Position numbers and translations under genes: made by a program
IMG/VR virus record: IMGVR_UViG_3300006109_000033
Location: 1 to 25,788 of that record
From: a virus
Length of the DNA: 25,788 nt
Strand: one strand, 5' to 3'
Notes under the pieces: model-generated
Told to the model about the DNA's origin: nothing
The model's input: the letters and a program-made list of their open reading frames with translations, nothing else
Databases searched by the model: none
Part shown: positions 1 through 6,935 of the stretch, piece by piece
How the letters are laid out: every line of letters begins with the position of its first letter
Numbering within the stretch: position 1 is the stretch's first letter

Positions 1-1338
1 CGGTACTTCTTGAACAACTCCGTTATACGCTAGGAATCGGTCAACGCCACACCAGAAGTAAATACCGTCATACTCAATAACGCATTGAGATGAAAGTATT
101 GAAGTCTGATTAGTTACAATGTCATACGTCCAGTAGATTGTTGATGTGCCGACGTTAGTTGGGTTATACACTACGCGAATCAAAGAATCTAATGACCAAA
201 ATAAACCCGCAGGTGCAGTAGTACCGCCGCGTACGGGTAAGCCTTTAACAATCTTTGTAGCTGCTACGTTATTCTCGTTTGAATCTGCTCCCACCCAGTT
301 TTGCAGGTCTCCCGCTGAATTGTTTTTAAGTAAACCATTATTACCATAAACAAACAGGTAAGGGTAAAGCATTACGCATCCGCCTGAAACAGCAACATTA
401 TTATCAAACGTAAATGAGGTTGGACTGCCAGTAACCGCATTATTAATTGTTACAGTGGTTAATGGGGTAGGGGAACTAGTAACGACAACCGCAGTTACGA
501 CTGTGTTAGCAGCTATTCCGAGCCCAGTTACTGTTTGACCGACTGCGATTAGAAAATTTTCACTAGGTATGGAAATAGTCGTGCTGGAGGCTGTTCCAGT
601 TGCAGTAAACACTCCAACTTTAGACATTCCTCCACCAGGAAATGCTCCGTACAAAACAGGAGTATTTACAGTGCTGTCAATATCTTCTAAGTTTTGTCCT
701 GGATGAGCAATGATTGTCAATTCACCAGAGCCGCTTGAATCATAAGAAATATCAAATTGCCAAAGATTATTGCTATTCGCGGTAAATGCGCTCAATACGG
801 TAATACCGAGTTGAAATCCTGAACCTGTTCCTCCGATTGATGAAGGAGCCGCGCTCAATATGTCAGTAGACAAATAACCAGATCCCGCATAGGCGATTGT
901 GACCGAAGTTACTTTATTACTTGAAACAGTGATATTAGCAAGAGCTCCTGTGCCTGAACCGCCAGTTAAAGCCACATTGGTGTAAGTGCCATTAGTGTAG
1001 GCACTACCTTGATTGGCTATTGTGGAAGTTGCAATTGAACCGTAGAAACCAATTGGATAAGGTCCTGAACCTACTCCGTCATCATTGTCAGTCTGCCAAT
1101 ACTGCAGTGAATCAGAATATCCGCCATAAACGTAGTTTTCTCCGTTTTGTGATTGCATAATCATCCCACGAGTGACACCAGGAGCATTCAGAAATATACC
1201 TTTGTAACCCCAGATCTTACGAGGGCGACCGCGCTGAAAGCGCACCCATACGCCATCAACGTAGCAGGGAGCATCAAAGAGAGTTCCGTCTCTTTGAATC
1301 CCAGGAGCTACCGATAGGTTATATACGTCAGTGGTCAA
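1..1338 (-). CDS. Tail hub/nozzle-like protein (P22 gp10-like N-terminus), partial
   Basis: The frame is open for 446 codons from a TTG at 1338 to the left edge, so the C-terminus is missing. Residues 11-47 contain APGIQRDG, then VDGVWVRFQRGRPRKIWGY. This resembles the start of P22 gp10-type tail accessory proteins, where an RF-x-G-x-P-x-KI-x-G(W/Y) signature precedes a beta-rich body; such proteins seal the portal/connector channel. Two Gly/Thr-rich modules interrupt the body: about 105-181 (TNGTYTNVALTGGSGTGA) and about 241-300 (IAVGQTVTGLGI). The last visible part (FWCGVDRFLAYNGVVQEV) looks like a propeller-type repeat. The TTG overlaps the upstream stop (TTGA). A strong GGAGGT at 1349-1344 lies five bases before it, and no in-frame ATG occurs until about codon 59, which favours the TTG start. 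The family assignment rests on motif memory; a general tail structural protein is the fallback. Confidence 0.6.
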   Translation of the reverse strand, partial: MTTDVYNLSVAPGIQRDGTLFDAPCYVDGVWVRFQRGRPRKIWGYKGIFLNAPGVTRGMIMQSQNGENYVYGGYSDSLQYWQTDNDDGVGSGPYPIGFYGSIATSTIANQGSAYTNGTYTNVALTGGSGTGALANITVSSNKVTSVTIAYAGSGYLSTDILSAAPSSIGGTGSGFQLGITVLSAFTANSNNLWQFDISYDSSGSGELTIIAHPGQNLEDIDSTVNTPVLYGAFPGGGMSKVGVFTATGTASSTTISIPSENFLIAVGQTVTGLGIAANTVVTAVVVTSSPTPLTTVTINNAVTGSPTSFTFDNNVAVSGGCVMLYPYLFVYGNNGLLKNNSAGDLQNWVGADSNENNVAATKIVKGLPVRGGTTAPAGLFWSLDSLIRVVYNPTNVGTSTIYWTYDIVTNQTSILSSQCVIEYDGIYFWCGVDRFLAYNGVVQEVP

Positions 1339-2552
1339 AAGCTACCTCCACCAATTCCGTTAGGTACAGCTAAACCTGTTGAACTAAAAGTAGCAGCGAG
1401 CGCATTGGCAACCACAACACTGAGGTTACTAGACGCGGGTAAATATAAACCAGTATTAGCATCGCCAGTGAACTTGAGAGATGGAGTAGAAAGAGACCCA
1501 TTACCGAGAGTTAATGACGTAATAGAACTAGATGAACCAGAGGCAGCGTTATATACATTGGTTCCGTCACAAATTAAAAGCAATGACGTCCCTTGAGGCA
1601 CATTTACGACCGCTGCACCTATGGCTGAAGTCTTAACTGTAAAACTAAATGAACCTAAAGTGTTATTAGTTACAGTATACAGTTGAACCGTAGGGGGAAC
1701 AATGATGATTTGATTTGAAGTTAAAGTGCCAGTGAACTCTTGAATGAGGTTAGATGCTTGAGAGGCAGTCTCGGTTAAAGTTCCACCAGTGACCACAACG
1801 GATAATTGAGTAAAAGCAAATTGAGTAGCCTGACCGTATCCAAATGTATTCCATCCGCTACCGTTAGAAACTACTACAAAAGACTCAGTAATTTGTAATT
1901 GGTCGCTCACGTTACCGTCAATAGTGTCAGAACCGACTGGGGCAATGGTAAGGATACCTGAACCGTTGTTACGGAACATGCAGAACCAATTCGCACCTAC
2001 GCTTGAGGCAGAAGGTAGAGTTAAAGTTCCCGCACCACCTTGCCATACTGCAAATTGGGCACGAGCCGTAGCAGTTAAAGCTGAACTAGCGTAGTAATTA
2101 GTAACTGAGTAAGACTGATTCAAAGTAGGACCAATCGCGGTCAAACCGTAACCCGCGAGGGTAGCGGCATCGGCAGCTGAAGTTCCCGCGCCGAATGTGA
2201 CGTTAGACCAAGTTCCGTTAATAGTTGAATTGTCAGTCAAATAAAGGTAAAAAGCTACTCCAGAGTTTACTGAAAGCAGTGTATCACCGCCATTGTCAGT
2301 AACAGTAAAAGGGTTTGAACCAATGTTACGAATGATTACCGCTTGACCTACTGAGACTTGCGCCGCAGGTGGCATAATCAAGTCTAAGCCGACAGTAGCC
2401 GCAGTTACTTCAATAATATTCGCAGCTACGTCAACAGTGTCATTACCGTTGATTGGCCATTCTAAATACGTATTGGCAGAAATGGTAAGGTCAATGTACC
2501 CGACTTGAGAAGGGGAGATTGTCGCGCCTGTAAAAGGTGAGGTGTATTCCAT
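1335..2552 (-). CDS. Fibre-like virion structural protein
   Basis: 405 residues, rich in Ser, Thr, Gly, Asn and Val with almost no charge, as in beta-structured phage fibres. Three related beta-sandwich-like stretches follow one another. Each carries signatures such as GQAVIIRNIGSNPFTV, ILTIAPVGSDTIDG, or VVNVPQGTSLLLICDGTNVY. A segment at about 120-147 (FGAGTSAADAATLAGYGLTA) looks like a linker module common in phage fibres. The C-terminal part (TGDANTGLYLP, then LAATFSSTG) is a fibre-type end, and the protein finishes NGIGGGSF. That tail is nearly shared with the 767-residue fibre at 6930-9233 (TGVGGGNF). It lies between an adaptor-like gene and the tail-hub-like gene, so it is likely part of the tail tip. 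No enzyme motif is visible. Confidence 0.7.
   Translation of the reverse strand: MEYTSPFTGATISPSQVGYIDLTISANTYLEWPINGNDTVDVAANIIEVTAATVGLDLIMPPAAQVSVGQAVIIRNIGSNPFTVTDNGGDTLLSVNSGVAFYLYLTDNSTINGTWSNVTFGAGTSAADAATLAGYGLTAIGPTLNQSYSVTNYYASSALTATARAQFAVWQGGAGTLTLPSASSVGANWFCMFRNNGSGILTIAPVGSDTIDGNVSDQLQITESFVVVSNGSGWNTFGYGQATQFAFTQLSVVVTGGTLTETASQASNLIQEFTGTLTSNQIIIVPPTVQLYTVTNNTLGSFSFTVKTSAIGAAVVNVPQGTSLLLICDGTNVYNAASGSSSSITSLTLGNGSLSTPSLKFTGDANTGLYLPASSNLSVVVANALAATFSSTGLAVPNGIGGGSF
1344..1349 (-). promoter_or_regulatory. Ribosome binding site deciding a TTG start
   Basis: GGAGGT on the minus strand, five bases before the TTG at 1338. It lies inside the last codons (GGGSF) of the upstream fibre gene. 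The match to the anti-Shine-Dalgarno sequence is excellent, and no ATG is nearby, so this site is the main reason for choosing TTG. Confidence 0.6.
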
Positions 2553-2554
2553 GA

Positions 2555-3190
2555 TTAAGAGTCCTGAGCAATAGCTTGTCTATCGGCGATACGTAATTTA
2601 TCTTCATTGGTCAATGCAGTGATTGCTTCGGTGTACTTTTGTTGAAAGATTACACGCTGATCGTTCTTAAGAAACGGCATAGCCTGAAGCAGTGTTCCAT
2701 AAAGCATAGCATTAGGTGCATTGCGTGTAAGCCAATTTGTTTGATTTTCTGAAGATAACGGTTGAATTCGTTCATAATACAATACCTCAAAAGCATAATT
2801 TTGATCTGGGGTGGGTGCTACCAGCCAATTGTCATAATCATAATCAGCGTAATAAAGTGGAGTGCTCTCGCTAGTACTACTCGGAGCATAGTTAATTAGG
2901 TATTCATACTTACGCAGGAAAATAGGCTGCTTCTTACCATTTACGGTAATGTTGAATGAAGTTGTTTTGCGCCATCTTGCAGGCTTCGGGATAACAGGAT
3001 TTCCAGCCATCATAACGGATTCGGCAACTTGTTGCTGTCCTAATGACTTCATCATCTCCGCGATTTCAAATTCAGCGAGCATGATGAAGTTAGGAATCTG
3101 CTCAACAACGGATGCATCTTTACGCTCTAAGTACTGAAGTACGTTAGAGGTCAAATTGTCATACGTCATTGCGTAGGCTGGAGTGCTCAT
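2555..3190 (-). CDS. Phage adaptor protein (SU10-adaptor-like)
   Basis: 211 residues. The N-terminal half is helical (AYAMTYDNLTSNVLQYLERK, then a helix ending MMKSLGQQQVAES). A beta-containing middle follows with WRKTTSFNI, YADYDYDNWLVAPTP and YAFEVLYYERIQPLS. A helical end contains NWLTRNAPNAMLYGTLLQA and PFLKNDQR. This order and the YYADYDYDNW...YYER...NWL...LYG...FLKND signature match my recollection of the podovirus adaptor family typified by phage SU10, whose members form a ring under the portal for tail attachment. It sits directly after the endolysin gene and before a fibre-like gene. A weak AGGA ribosome site precedes the ATG by about seven bases. Head-tail adaptor is the best reading; the exact ring position is inference. 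Confidence 0.65.
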   Translation of the reverse strand: MSTPAYAMTYDNLTSNVLQYLERKDASVVEQIPNFIMLAEFEIAEMMKSLGQQQVAESVMMAGNPVIPKPARWRKTTSFNITVNGKKQPIFLRKYEYLINYAPSSTSESTPLYYADYDYDNWLVAPTPDQNYAFEVLYYERIQPLSSENQTNWLTRNAPNAMLYGTLLQAMPFLKNDQRVIFQQKYTEAITALTNEDKLRIADRQAIAQDS

Positions 3191-3193
3191 ATA

Positions 3194-3706
3194 TTATCCT
3201 AATAACCGACTAGCATTACCGCGTACAGTGTCAATGCGGGCGAGCCAACCTTTACCGAACGTAGGGAAGGTTGGTAATGATTCATAGAACTCTTTTTTAG
3301 CTTTTGAGAATCGAGTGATTAAATCATTTTTGTCCATGACTTCAATATTCTGAAGTGTGACTGGACCAATTGCACCGTCCTCAGGTACGCCGATAGCCTT
3401 TTGGAGCGTCTTTATCGCCCTGCCAGGACCAGCGTTTACCGCAAAATCAAACATGAGGTAATCGATGCCTGAAGGTAGGTCGTCACACTTGCATGCGTCC
3501 CAGTATTTCTTCTCATACAACGGAGCTACGTCATCTTTGTCAAGATTACGCATTTCTTTTTCGCTTGTAGCACGCCCTTTGAACTGTGCCCAAGTAGCGG
3601 CAGTGACTCCGAGGTTAGTCATTCCACCTGGATCTTTTGGGTTGTTTACAAATCCACCCTCAGATTCAAGCAGCATGTCTAAAGACTTTTCAAAGTTTTG
3701 AATCAT
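3194..3706 (-). CDS. Endolysin, GH108-type muramidase
   Basis: 170 residues. The N-terminus has the glycoside hydrolase 108 signature: SEGGFVNNPKDPGGMTNLGV at 15-34, with E16 the probable catalytic acid. The second half has the companion features YEKKYWDACKCDDLP, FDFAVNAGPGRA and VPEDGAIGPVTL, the substrate-binding part usually fused in this family. It should cut the glycan strands of peptidoglycan. No signal peptide or membrane anchor is visible, so release through a holin is expected. The ATG overlaps the stop of the spanin gene (ATGA). Full length for a single-domain enzyme of this class. Confidence 0.88.
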   Translation of the reverse strand: MIQNFEKSLDMLLESEGGFVNNPKDPGGMTNLGVTAATWAQFKGRATSEKEMRNLDKDDVAPLYEKKYWDACKCDDLPSGIDYLMFDFAVNAGPGRAIKTLQKAIGVPEDGAIGPVTLQNIEVMDKNDLITRFSKAKKEFYESLPTFPTFGKGWLARIDTVRGNASRLLG

Positions 3707-4098
3707 AGACCTGACTGTTCCTTAATCCAATCTTGCAGGCTTACTACTTGCTGCGTGGTAATGGCGCAATCAAGTTTAAGGTCGGAGGAGCTAACATTAG
3801 TTCCGCTGGAGGAGAGGGAAAGGCTGGACATTGGACTGCCACTGGAGTTGCGCATCCCGTCATAATAAGTGTGAATAGCAGATAACTTAGCCTCGTATGC
3901 ATTTGATATTCCTTTATTGATTAGCGCTTGTTCTTTAACTTTTGATTCATTCTGCGCGATTTGTTTTTCTGCAATTGCTTTAATCTCTGACTTATACTCC
4001 TCAAAACGAGAATGCTCAATATAACCATAAGCACACCCGCATAGAAGTAAACTAACCACGACAATTTTGACATAGGTAACAATCGAGAGAGGAAACAT
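3703..4098 (-). CDS. Rz: Rz-like inner-membrane spanin
   Basis: 131 residues. A short N-terminus leads into one membrane segment (about 6-26, IVTYVKIVVVSLLLCGCAYG). A charged periplasmic helix follows, likely coiled coil (about 32-80, rich in Glu, Lys, Ala, Gln), then a Ser-rich stretch and a C-terminal DCAITTQQVVSLQDWIKEQ of the kind seen in Rz-type proteins. Spanins fuse inner and outer membranes in the last step of lysis of Gram-negative hosts. The assignment is strengthened by an out-of-frame Rz1 lipoprotein gene inside this one (3744-3902). The LLLCGC run could be mistaken for a lipobox, but Cys at -2 does not fit. It starts at a TAATG junction with the holin-like gene and ends in an ATGA junction with the endolysin. 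Confidence 0.82.
   Translation of the reverse strand: MFPLSIVTYVKIVVVSLLLCGCAYGYIEHSRFEEYKSEIKAIAEKQIAQNESKVKEQALINKGISNAYEAKLSAIHTYYDGMRNSSGSPMSSLSLSSSGTNVSSSDLKLDCAITTQQVVSLQDWIKEQSGL
3744..3902 (-). CDS. Rz1: Rz1-like outer-membrane spanin lipoprotein embedded in Rz
   Basis: 52 codons, ATG at 3902 to TAG at 3744, in the +1 frame inside Rz. The N-terminus is a short lipoprotein signal peptide (MHTRLSYLLFTLIMTGC) with lipobox I-M-T-G before Cys17. The mature part is Pro-rich (CPAFPSPPAELMLAPP, later APLP), the classic composition of Rz1 proteins such as that of lambda. A good ribosome site (AAAGGA at 3915-3910) lies seven bases before the ATG. Lipidated Rz1 sits in the outer membrane and binds Rz across the periplasm. 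Signal peptide, lipobox, Pro-rich tail, ribosome site and nesting in Rz agree, so I am fairly sure despite the small size. Confidence 0.85.
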   Translation of the reverse strand: MHTRLSYLLFTLIMTGCATPVAVQCPAFPSPPAELMLAPPTLNLIAPLPRSK

Positions 4099-4319
4099 TA
4101 TTGAGGCTCCGCATCTTTTTTCATCATTACACTTGCTCCGCCAGCACCCGAGATGATACCTAATGATTCAGCTAATTCTCTAAGACTTACAGCAGTGTGA
4201 AATACTTGATAAAAAGCCAAAGCAATGACGGCAAGAATACCAAAAAGCCAAGTAACCCGACCAATATCATAAGTGGCATTATCTTTCCCTGTCAATAAGT
4301 GCTTAAAGAAATCATTCAT
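4098..4319 (-). CDS. Probable holin (small one-segment membrane protein)
   Basis: 73 residues. A polar N-terminus (MNDFFKHLLTGKDNATYDIG) is followed by one strong hydrophobic segment at about 22-43 (TWLFGILAVIALAFYQVF). A Gly-rich stretch (LGIISGAGGASVMM) and a charged tail (KKDAEPQ) follow. Size, the single membrane span, charged C-terminus and position immediately before Rz/Rz1 and the endolysin fit a phage holin, which would permeabilise the inner membrane and release the endolysin. No family name can be assigned from sequence alone. The neighbouring 84-residue membrane protein could share or hold this role. Starts overlap in ATGA with that gene, and the stop overlaps Rz in TAATG. Confidence 0.6.
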   Translation of the reverse strand: MNDFFKHLLTGKDNATYDIGRVTWLFGILAVIALAFYQVFHTAVSLRELAESLGIISGAGGASVMMKKDAEPQ

Positions 4320-4570
4320 TTATCAGCCTTATTGTCAATTTTATCTTCAATACGGTCTAATTTTAAAAACAGACTAGAGATTGTTCTTTGAAACTCTTCT
4401 CGAGTTACGTAGCTACCCGCGACCATTACTTCAATTTTAGCGACTTTATCAATTAAGGCAGAATCAGCAATTTTTAATTCATAAATAGAATCCCAGAGCA
4501 CTTTTAAAATCCAACCGCCTAGTGCTCCGCATAATAGGACAATATAGTTTATTAGTGTCTGGGCTTCCAT
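4316..4570 (-). CDS. Membrane-anchored coiled-coil protein of the lysis region
   Basis: 84 residues. An N-terminal membrane segment at about 6-26 (LINYIVLLCGALGGWILKVL) is followed by a heptad-like helix containing KIADSALIDKVAKIEVMV and, after a break at GSYVTREEF, a second one ending LKLDRIEDKIDNKADK. Many phages carry such small anchor-plus-coil proteins near lysis genes, some likened to XhlA-type accessory proteins. It is translationally coupled to the holin-like gene (ATGA). It may assist or antagonise the holin, but nothing in the sequence proves this. Confidence 0.6.
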   Translation of the reverse strand: MEAQTLINYIVLLCGALGGWILKVLWDSIYELKIADSALIDKVAKIEVMVAGSYVTREEFQRTISSLFLKLDRIEDKIDNKADK

Positions 4571-4573
4571 TTG

Positions 4574-4873
4574 TTACTCTGCTTTTGCTGGCTCTTCAGT
4601 TTCTGCAGGTGCTTCTTCTACGGCTTCTACTGGAGCTGGCTCTTCAACTTCTGGTGCTACTTCTGCTTCAACTGGTGCGGCTTCTGCAACGGCTGGAACT
4701 TCTTGACCGATTGTCAATTCACCATTAGGAGCGATTGGAGCAGGAGGAGGCACAACAGCCGCTGTAGGCTCGCTATATTTGCTTTTGACAAATGCGATGA
4801 ACAATGCGATGTCTGCTTTAGCTTTGCTCTCAAAAGAGCTTAAATGTGTTTCGAGTTCGTTCAAGAAGTTCAT
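4574..4873 (-). CDS. Small acidic Ala/Pro/Glu-rich protein, unknown function
   Basis: 99 residues in two parts. Residues 1-33 form an amphipathic helix (MNFLNELETHLSSFESKAKA, then DIALFIAFVKSKY). The rest, from about 37, is low-complexity Ala, Pro, Val and Glu with repeats of the type APVEAEVAPEVEEPAPVEAV, strongly acidic and probably disordered. The upstream 57-residue gene ends in a similar Ala/Pro/Glu tail. I do not recognise a family. It lies between the fibre genes and the holin-like gene. The same strand and a four-base gap to the next gene favour it as real over the antisense reading, which is only a Leu/Cys-rich shadow of the repeats. Confidence 0.65.
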   Translation of the reverse strand: MNFLNELETHLSSFESKAKADIALFIAFVKSKYSEPTAAVVPPPAPIAPNGELTIGQEVPAVAEAAPVEAEVAPEVEEPAPVEAVEEAPAETEEPAKAE

Positions 4874-4882
4874 AATGTTTCC

Positions 4883-5056
4883 TTATGCAGCTGGGGTTTC
4901 TGGAGTTGGTTCAGCTGGAGCGGCAGGTGTTGCACCTTGAGCAGCAGCTTGGGTTTGAATACCGTTAATCAATGCAGCAACTTCTACAAATGGGCGTGAG
5001 CCGAGGTATTGAAGAATACCGTTTACTAAGTCGGTTGATAGAGTAAGTTTGTCCAT
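4883..5056 (-). CDS. 57-residue protein with Ala/Pro-rich tail, unknown function
   Basis: 58 codons from ATG at 5056 to TAA at 4883. It begins MDKLTLSTDLVNGILQYLGS, a short helix-forming region (to about residue 34, LINGIQTQ), and ends in a disordered-looking tail (APAEPTPETPAA). AGGA lies eight bases before the ATG. It fills the otherwise empty gap between the 72- and 99-residue genes, and its tail resembles that of the 99-residue product, suggesting related or duplicated small proteins. No family recognised. Confidence 0.65.
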   Translation of the reverse strand: MDKLTLSTDLVNGILQYLGSRPFVEVAALINGIQTQAAAQGATPAAPAEPTPETPAA

Positions 5057-5068
5057 TTTTTAAGTCCT

Positions 5069-5098
5069 AAAAAATTTGCCAGCAAGGTGGGCTGCTGG
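5069..5098 (-). terminator. Possible intrinsic terminator after the 72-residue gene
   Basis: On the minus strand CCAGCA and TGCTGG pair around an eight-base loop (5098-5079). CAAA follows, then six T (5074-5069). The stem is only six pairs and the T run starts four bases late, so it would be weak or leaky. It lies ten bases past the stop of the gene at 5109 and just before the 57-residue gene. Confidence 0.4.
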
Positions 5099-5108
5099 TT
5101 TGCCCTAA

Positions 5109-5327
5109 TTACTTAATAGCGTTTTCAAATGGCGTTAAATCATGCTCGCCATAAAACTCTGCACCTTTAGCAATTTGAATTTCCAAGTGAGCTACATTAC
5201 GCTTAACTGTATCAAGCCACTCAGTTTCTTCCATGTCAGTTGGTTTCCCAGCGTTAAGTAGGTTTACGCTATCAAGTGCTGCGGAATAACTGCGTTGTAC
5301 TTCTTGTTCAGGTGTTAGTTCTAACAT
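5109..5327 (-). CDS. Small conserved-looking phage protein, unknown function
   Basis: 72 residues, MLELTPEQEVQRSYSAALDS then VNLLNAGKPTDMEETEWLDT, an all-helical, acidic protein without membrane segment or cysteines. The combination of LTPEQEVQRSY and VKRNVAHLEIQIAK recalls small proteins often found behind tail-fibre genes in phages, but I know no function for them. It starts one base after the S74 fibre stop, so it is probably translated with it. An accessory or assembly role for the fibre is only suggested by position. Confidence 0.65.
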   Translation of the reverse strand: MLELTPEQEVQRSYSAALDSVNLLNAGKPTDMEETEWLDTVKRNVAHLEIQIAKGAEFYGEHDLTPFENAIK

Positions 5328-5328
5328 A

Positions 5329-6888
5329 TTATGCCTTTGTGAGTGCGGTTACTTGTGCTTGTAGGGATACTACTGTTGCGTTGAGTTCTTGGATTGCTTT
5401 AATCATTGCTGGTACTAAAGCTGAAGTATCTACTTGCCAAGTTTTTTTAATTTCTTGTTCGTTGTCACCCTGTACTACACACTCAGGCGCAACATCAATT
5501 AGTTCTTGTGCAATTACTCCAAAATCTGAATGACTGTCAGTTTCTTTCCAATCAAAACTTCGAATTTTTACAGAATTAATTTTTGCTAATGCTGAAGGTG
5601 CATCAACAATATTTTCTTTAAGTCTTTTGTCAGATGTTGTTCCATATGCAGTTAAATTAGCCGTTCTATTATAGGAAATAGCACCTTTTACAGTTGCTGA
5701 TGTTTCTGTAAAAAAGTTAATAAATATTGAATTACCTGCAGTTTCTTGTGCCCATACATCCAAAACATTGTAAGTTCCTGAAGTTACTGGGTTATTTCTA
5801 AATGAAGCACAAACTGCATCAGTAGAAGCTGGCGAAGAAAAATTTGCAAATCTAACCGCACTTACAAGTTGTGTTGTAGTTCCTACAAAAAATTGACCAC
5901 TACTATTAAAAAATCCTCTAGGATTACCAGAACCATCAGATAACACAATGTAGTTACTTGCTGTACGGATGTCTAGACCGCCTTGGTTGCCTGAAAATGC
6001 ACCGAGAATAGTGTTGTTAGAACCTGTTGTTACATAGTATCCACATGGAGCGTTTGCACCACCACTAGCACCAACAAATGTATTACTTGTCCCAGTCGTT
6101 AAAGAATACCCAGCTGCTTGACCTACAATAGTATTATAAGAACCGTTAGAAGTATACCCAGCTTGTCCCCCAACAAACACATTTGAAGAAGCAGTACTAT
6201 TTGTATATCCAGCTTGAAAACCTAAATATGTTCCATTTAATGCGGTTGTTCCACTATACCCAGCTTGATAACCTACTGCGGTGTTGTTAGATGCGGTGGT
6301 GTTTGAATAAAGGGCTGATGCACCAATACCTACATTTGAACCGCCAGTAGTATTTGAATACAAAGAGCTGCTGCCTAATGAGCTATTTGAACTTCCTGTA
6401 GTAAGACCAATTCCAGAATATTTACCAATACTAGTATTATCTGTTCCGCTTGTTATGTTCCAAAGTGCATTAGCACCAACTGCTGTATTTGAAGTTCCTG
6501 TTACACCTGCACTATTAGCTCCCAATGCAGCAGAACCCAACGCTGTATTTGTATTTATACTACCGCTACCCTTACCAACAGTAAGACCTGAAATAGAGGC
6601 ATCATTAGCTGTAGTAAGTGTTGTGCCGTTAAATGTTAGGTTTGCGCTACCTACTACTAAGCCACTAGAGTTATATAAGACTTGAGTGGTTGTAGACGAG
6701 CCTACACCACCTTTAGTGCCAATAACTTGCACTATTCCGCTAGAATCTTTGTAAAAAAGCTTACCGTCAGCAATATTGATTGCTAGCTCTGCACCTTGAG
6801 TGCTATTTGTCAAATTCCCAGCCGTCGGCACATTCGTGGTCGTCGAGCTAGAGTAAATTTGTAGGGGTGTAAATCCGCTTTGTGGCAT
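5329..6888 (-). CDS. Tail fibre with endosialidase-type (S74) intramolecular chaperone
   Basis: 519 residues. The N-terminus (FTPLQIYSSSTTTNVPTAGN, then KLFYKDSSGIVQVIG) is of the phage fibre attachment type. Residues about 113-300 hold some ten tandem units of the form SNTAVGxxAGxxTTGxxN, resembling the YadA-head-like left-handed beta-solenoid. The C-terminal 101 residues are an S74 domain: S419DKRLKENI, then FGVIAQEL and a final coiled coil (IQELNATVVSLQAQVTAL). Ser419 and Lys424 occupy the positions used for autocleavage in endosialidase chaperones, so the end probably trimerises the fibre and cuts itself off. It is preceded by a promoter-like core (6935-6907) and AAAGGA seven bases before the ATG, so it may have its own expression control. 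Confidence 0.87.
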   Translation of the reverse strand: MPQSGFTPLQIYSSSTTTNVPTAGNLTNSTQGAELAINIADGKLFYKDSSGIVQVIGTKGGVGSSTTTQVLYNSSGLVVGSANLTFNGTTLTTANDASISGLTVGKGSGSINTNTALGSAALGANSAGVTGTSNTAVGANALWNITSGTDNTSIGKYSGIGLTTGSSNSSLGSSSLYSNTTGGSNVGIGASALYSNTTASNNTAVGYQAGYSGTTALNGTYLGFQAGYTNSTASSNVFVGGQAGYTSNGSYNTIVGQAAGYSLTTGTSNTFVGASGGANAPCGYYVTTGSNNTILGAFSGNQGGLDIRTASNYIVLSDGSGNPRGFFNSSGQFFVGTTTQLVSAVRFANFSSPASTDAVCASFRNNPVTSGTYNVLDVWAQETAGNSIFINFFTETSATVKGAISYNRTANLTAYGTTSDKRLKENIVDAPSALAKINSVKIRSFDWKETDSHSDFGVIAQELIDVAPECVVQGDNEQEIKKTWQVDTSALVPAMIKAIQELNATVVSLQAQVTALTKA

Positions 6889-6906
6889 AATTAAATCCTT
6901 TGTGAA

Positions 6907-6935
6907 ATTATAGCTTCAAATCAATATAATTAAAA
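6907..6935 (-). promoter_or_regulatory. Sigma70-like promoter before the S74 fibre gene
   Basis: On the minus strand TTTTAA (6935-6930), a 17-base spacer ending GAAGC, then a perfect TATAAT (6912-6907). The -35 box matches TTGACA poorly (three of six). The same -35, spacing and GCTATAATT core occur before the decoration/capsid genes (16155-16127), which is the main support. Confidence 0.5.

Noticed and set aside
146-349. Plus-strand frame of 67 codons near the left edge
   Set aside because: Lies antisense to the open tail-hub-like frame, which has 446 uninterrupted codons.
4029-4052. Lipobox-like LLLCGC in the Rz N-terminus
   Set aside because: Cys at position -2 does not fit a lipobox, and the true lipoprotein is the embedded Rz1.
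4522-4843. Two plus-strand frames rich in Leu, Cys, Phe and Trp
   Set aside because: Antisense to the Ala/Pro/Glu repeats and membrane segment of minus-strand genes; composition is that of a shadow and there is no ribosome site.
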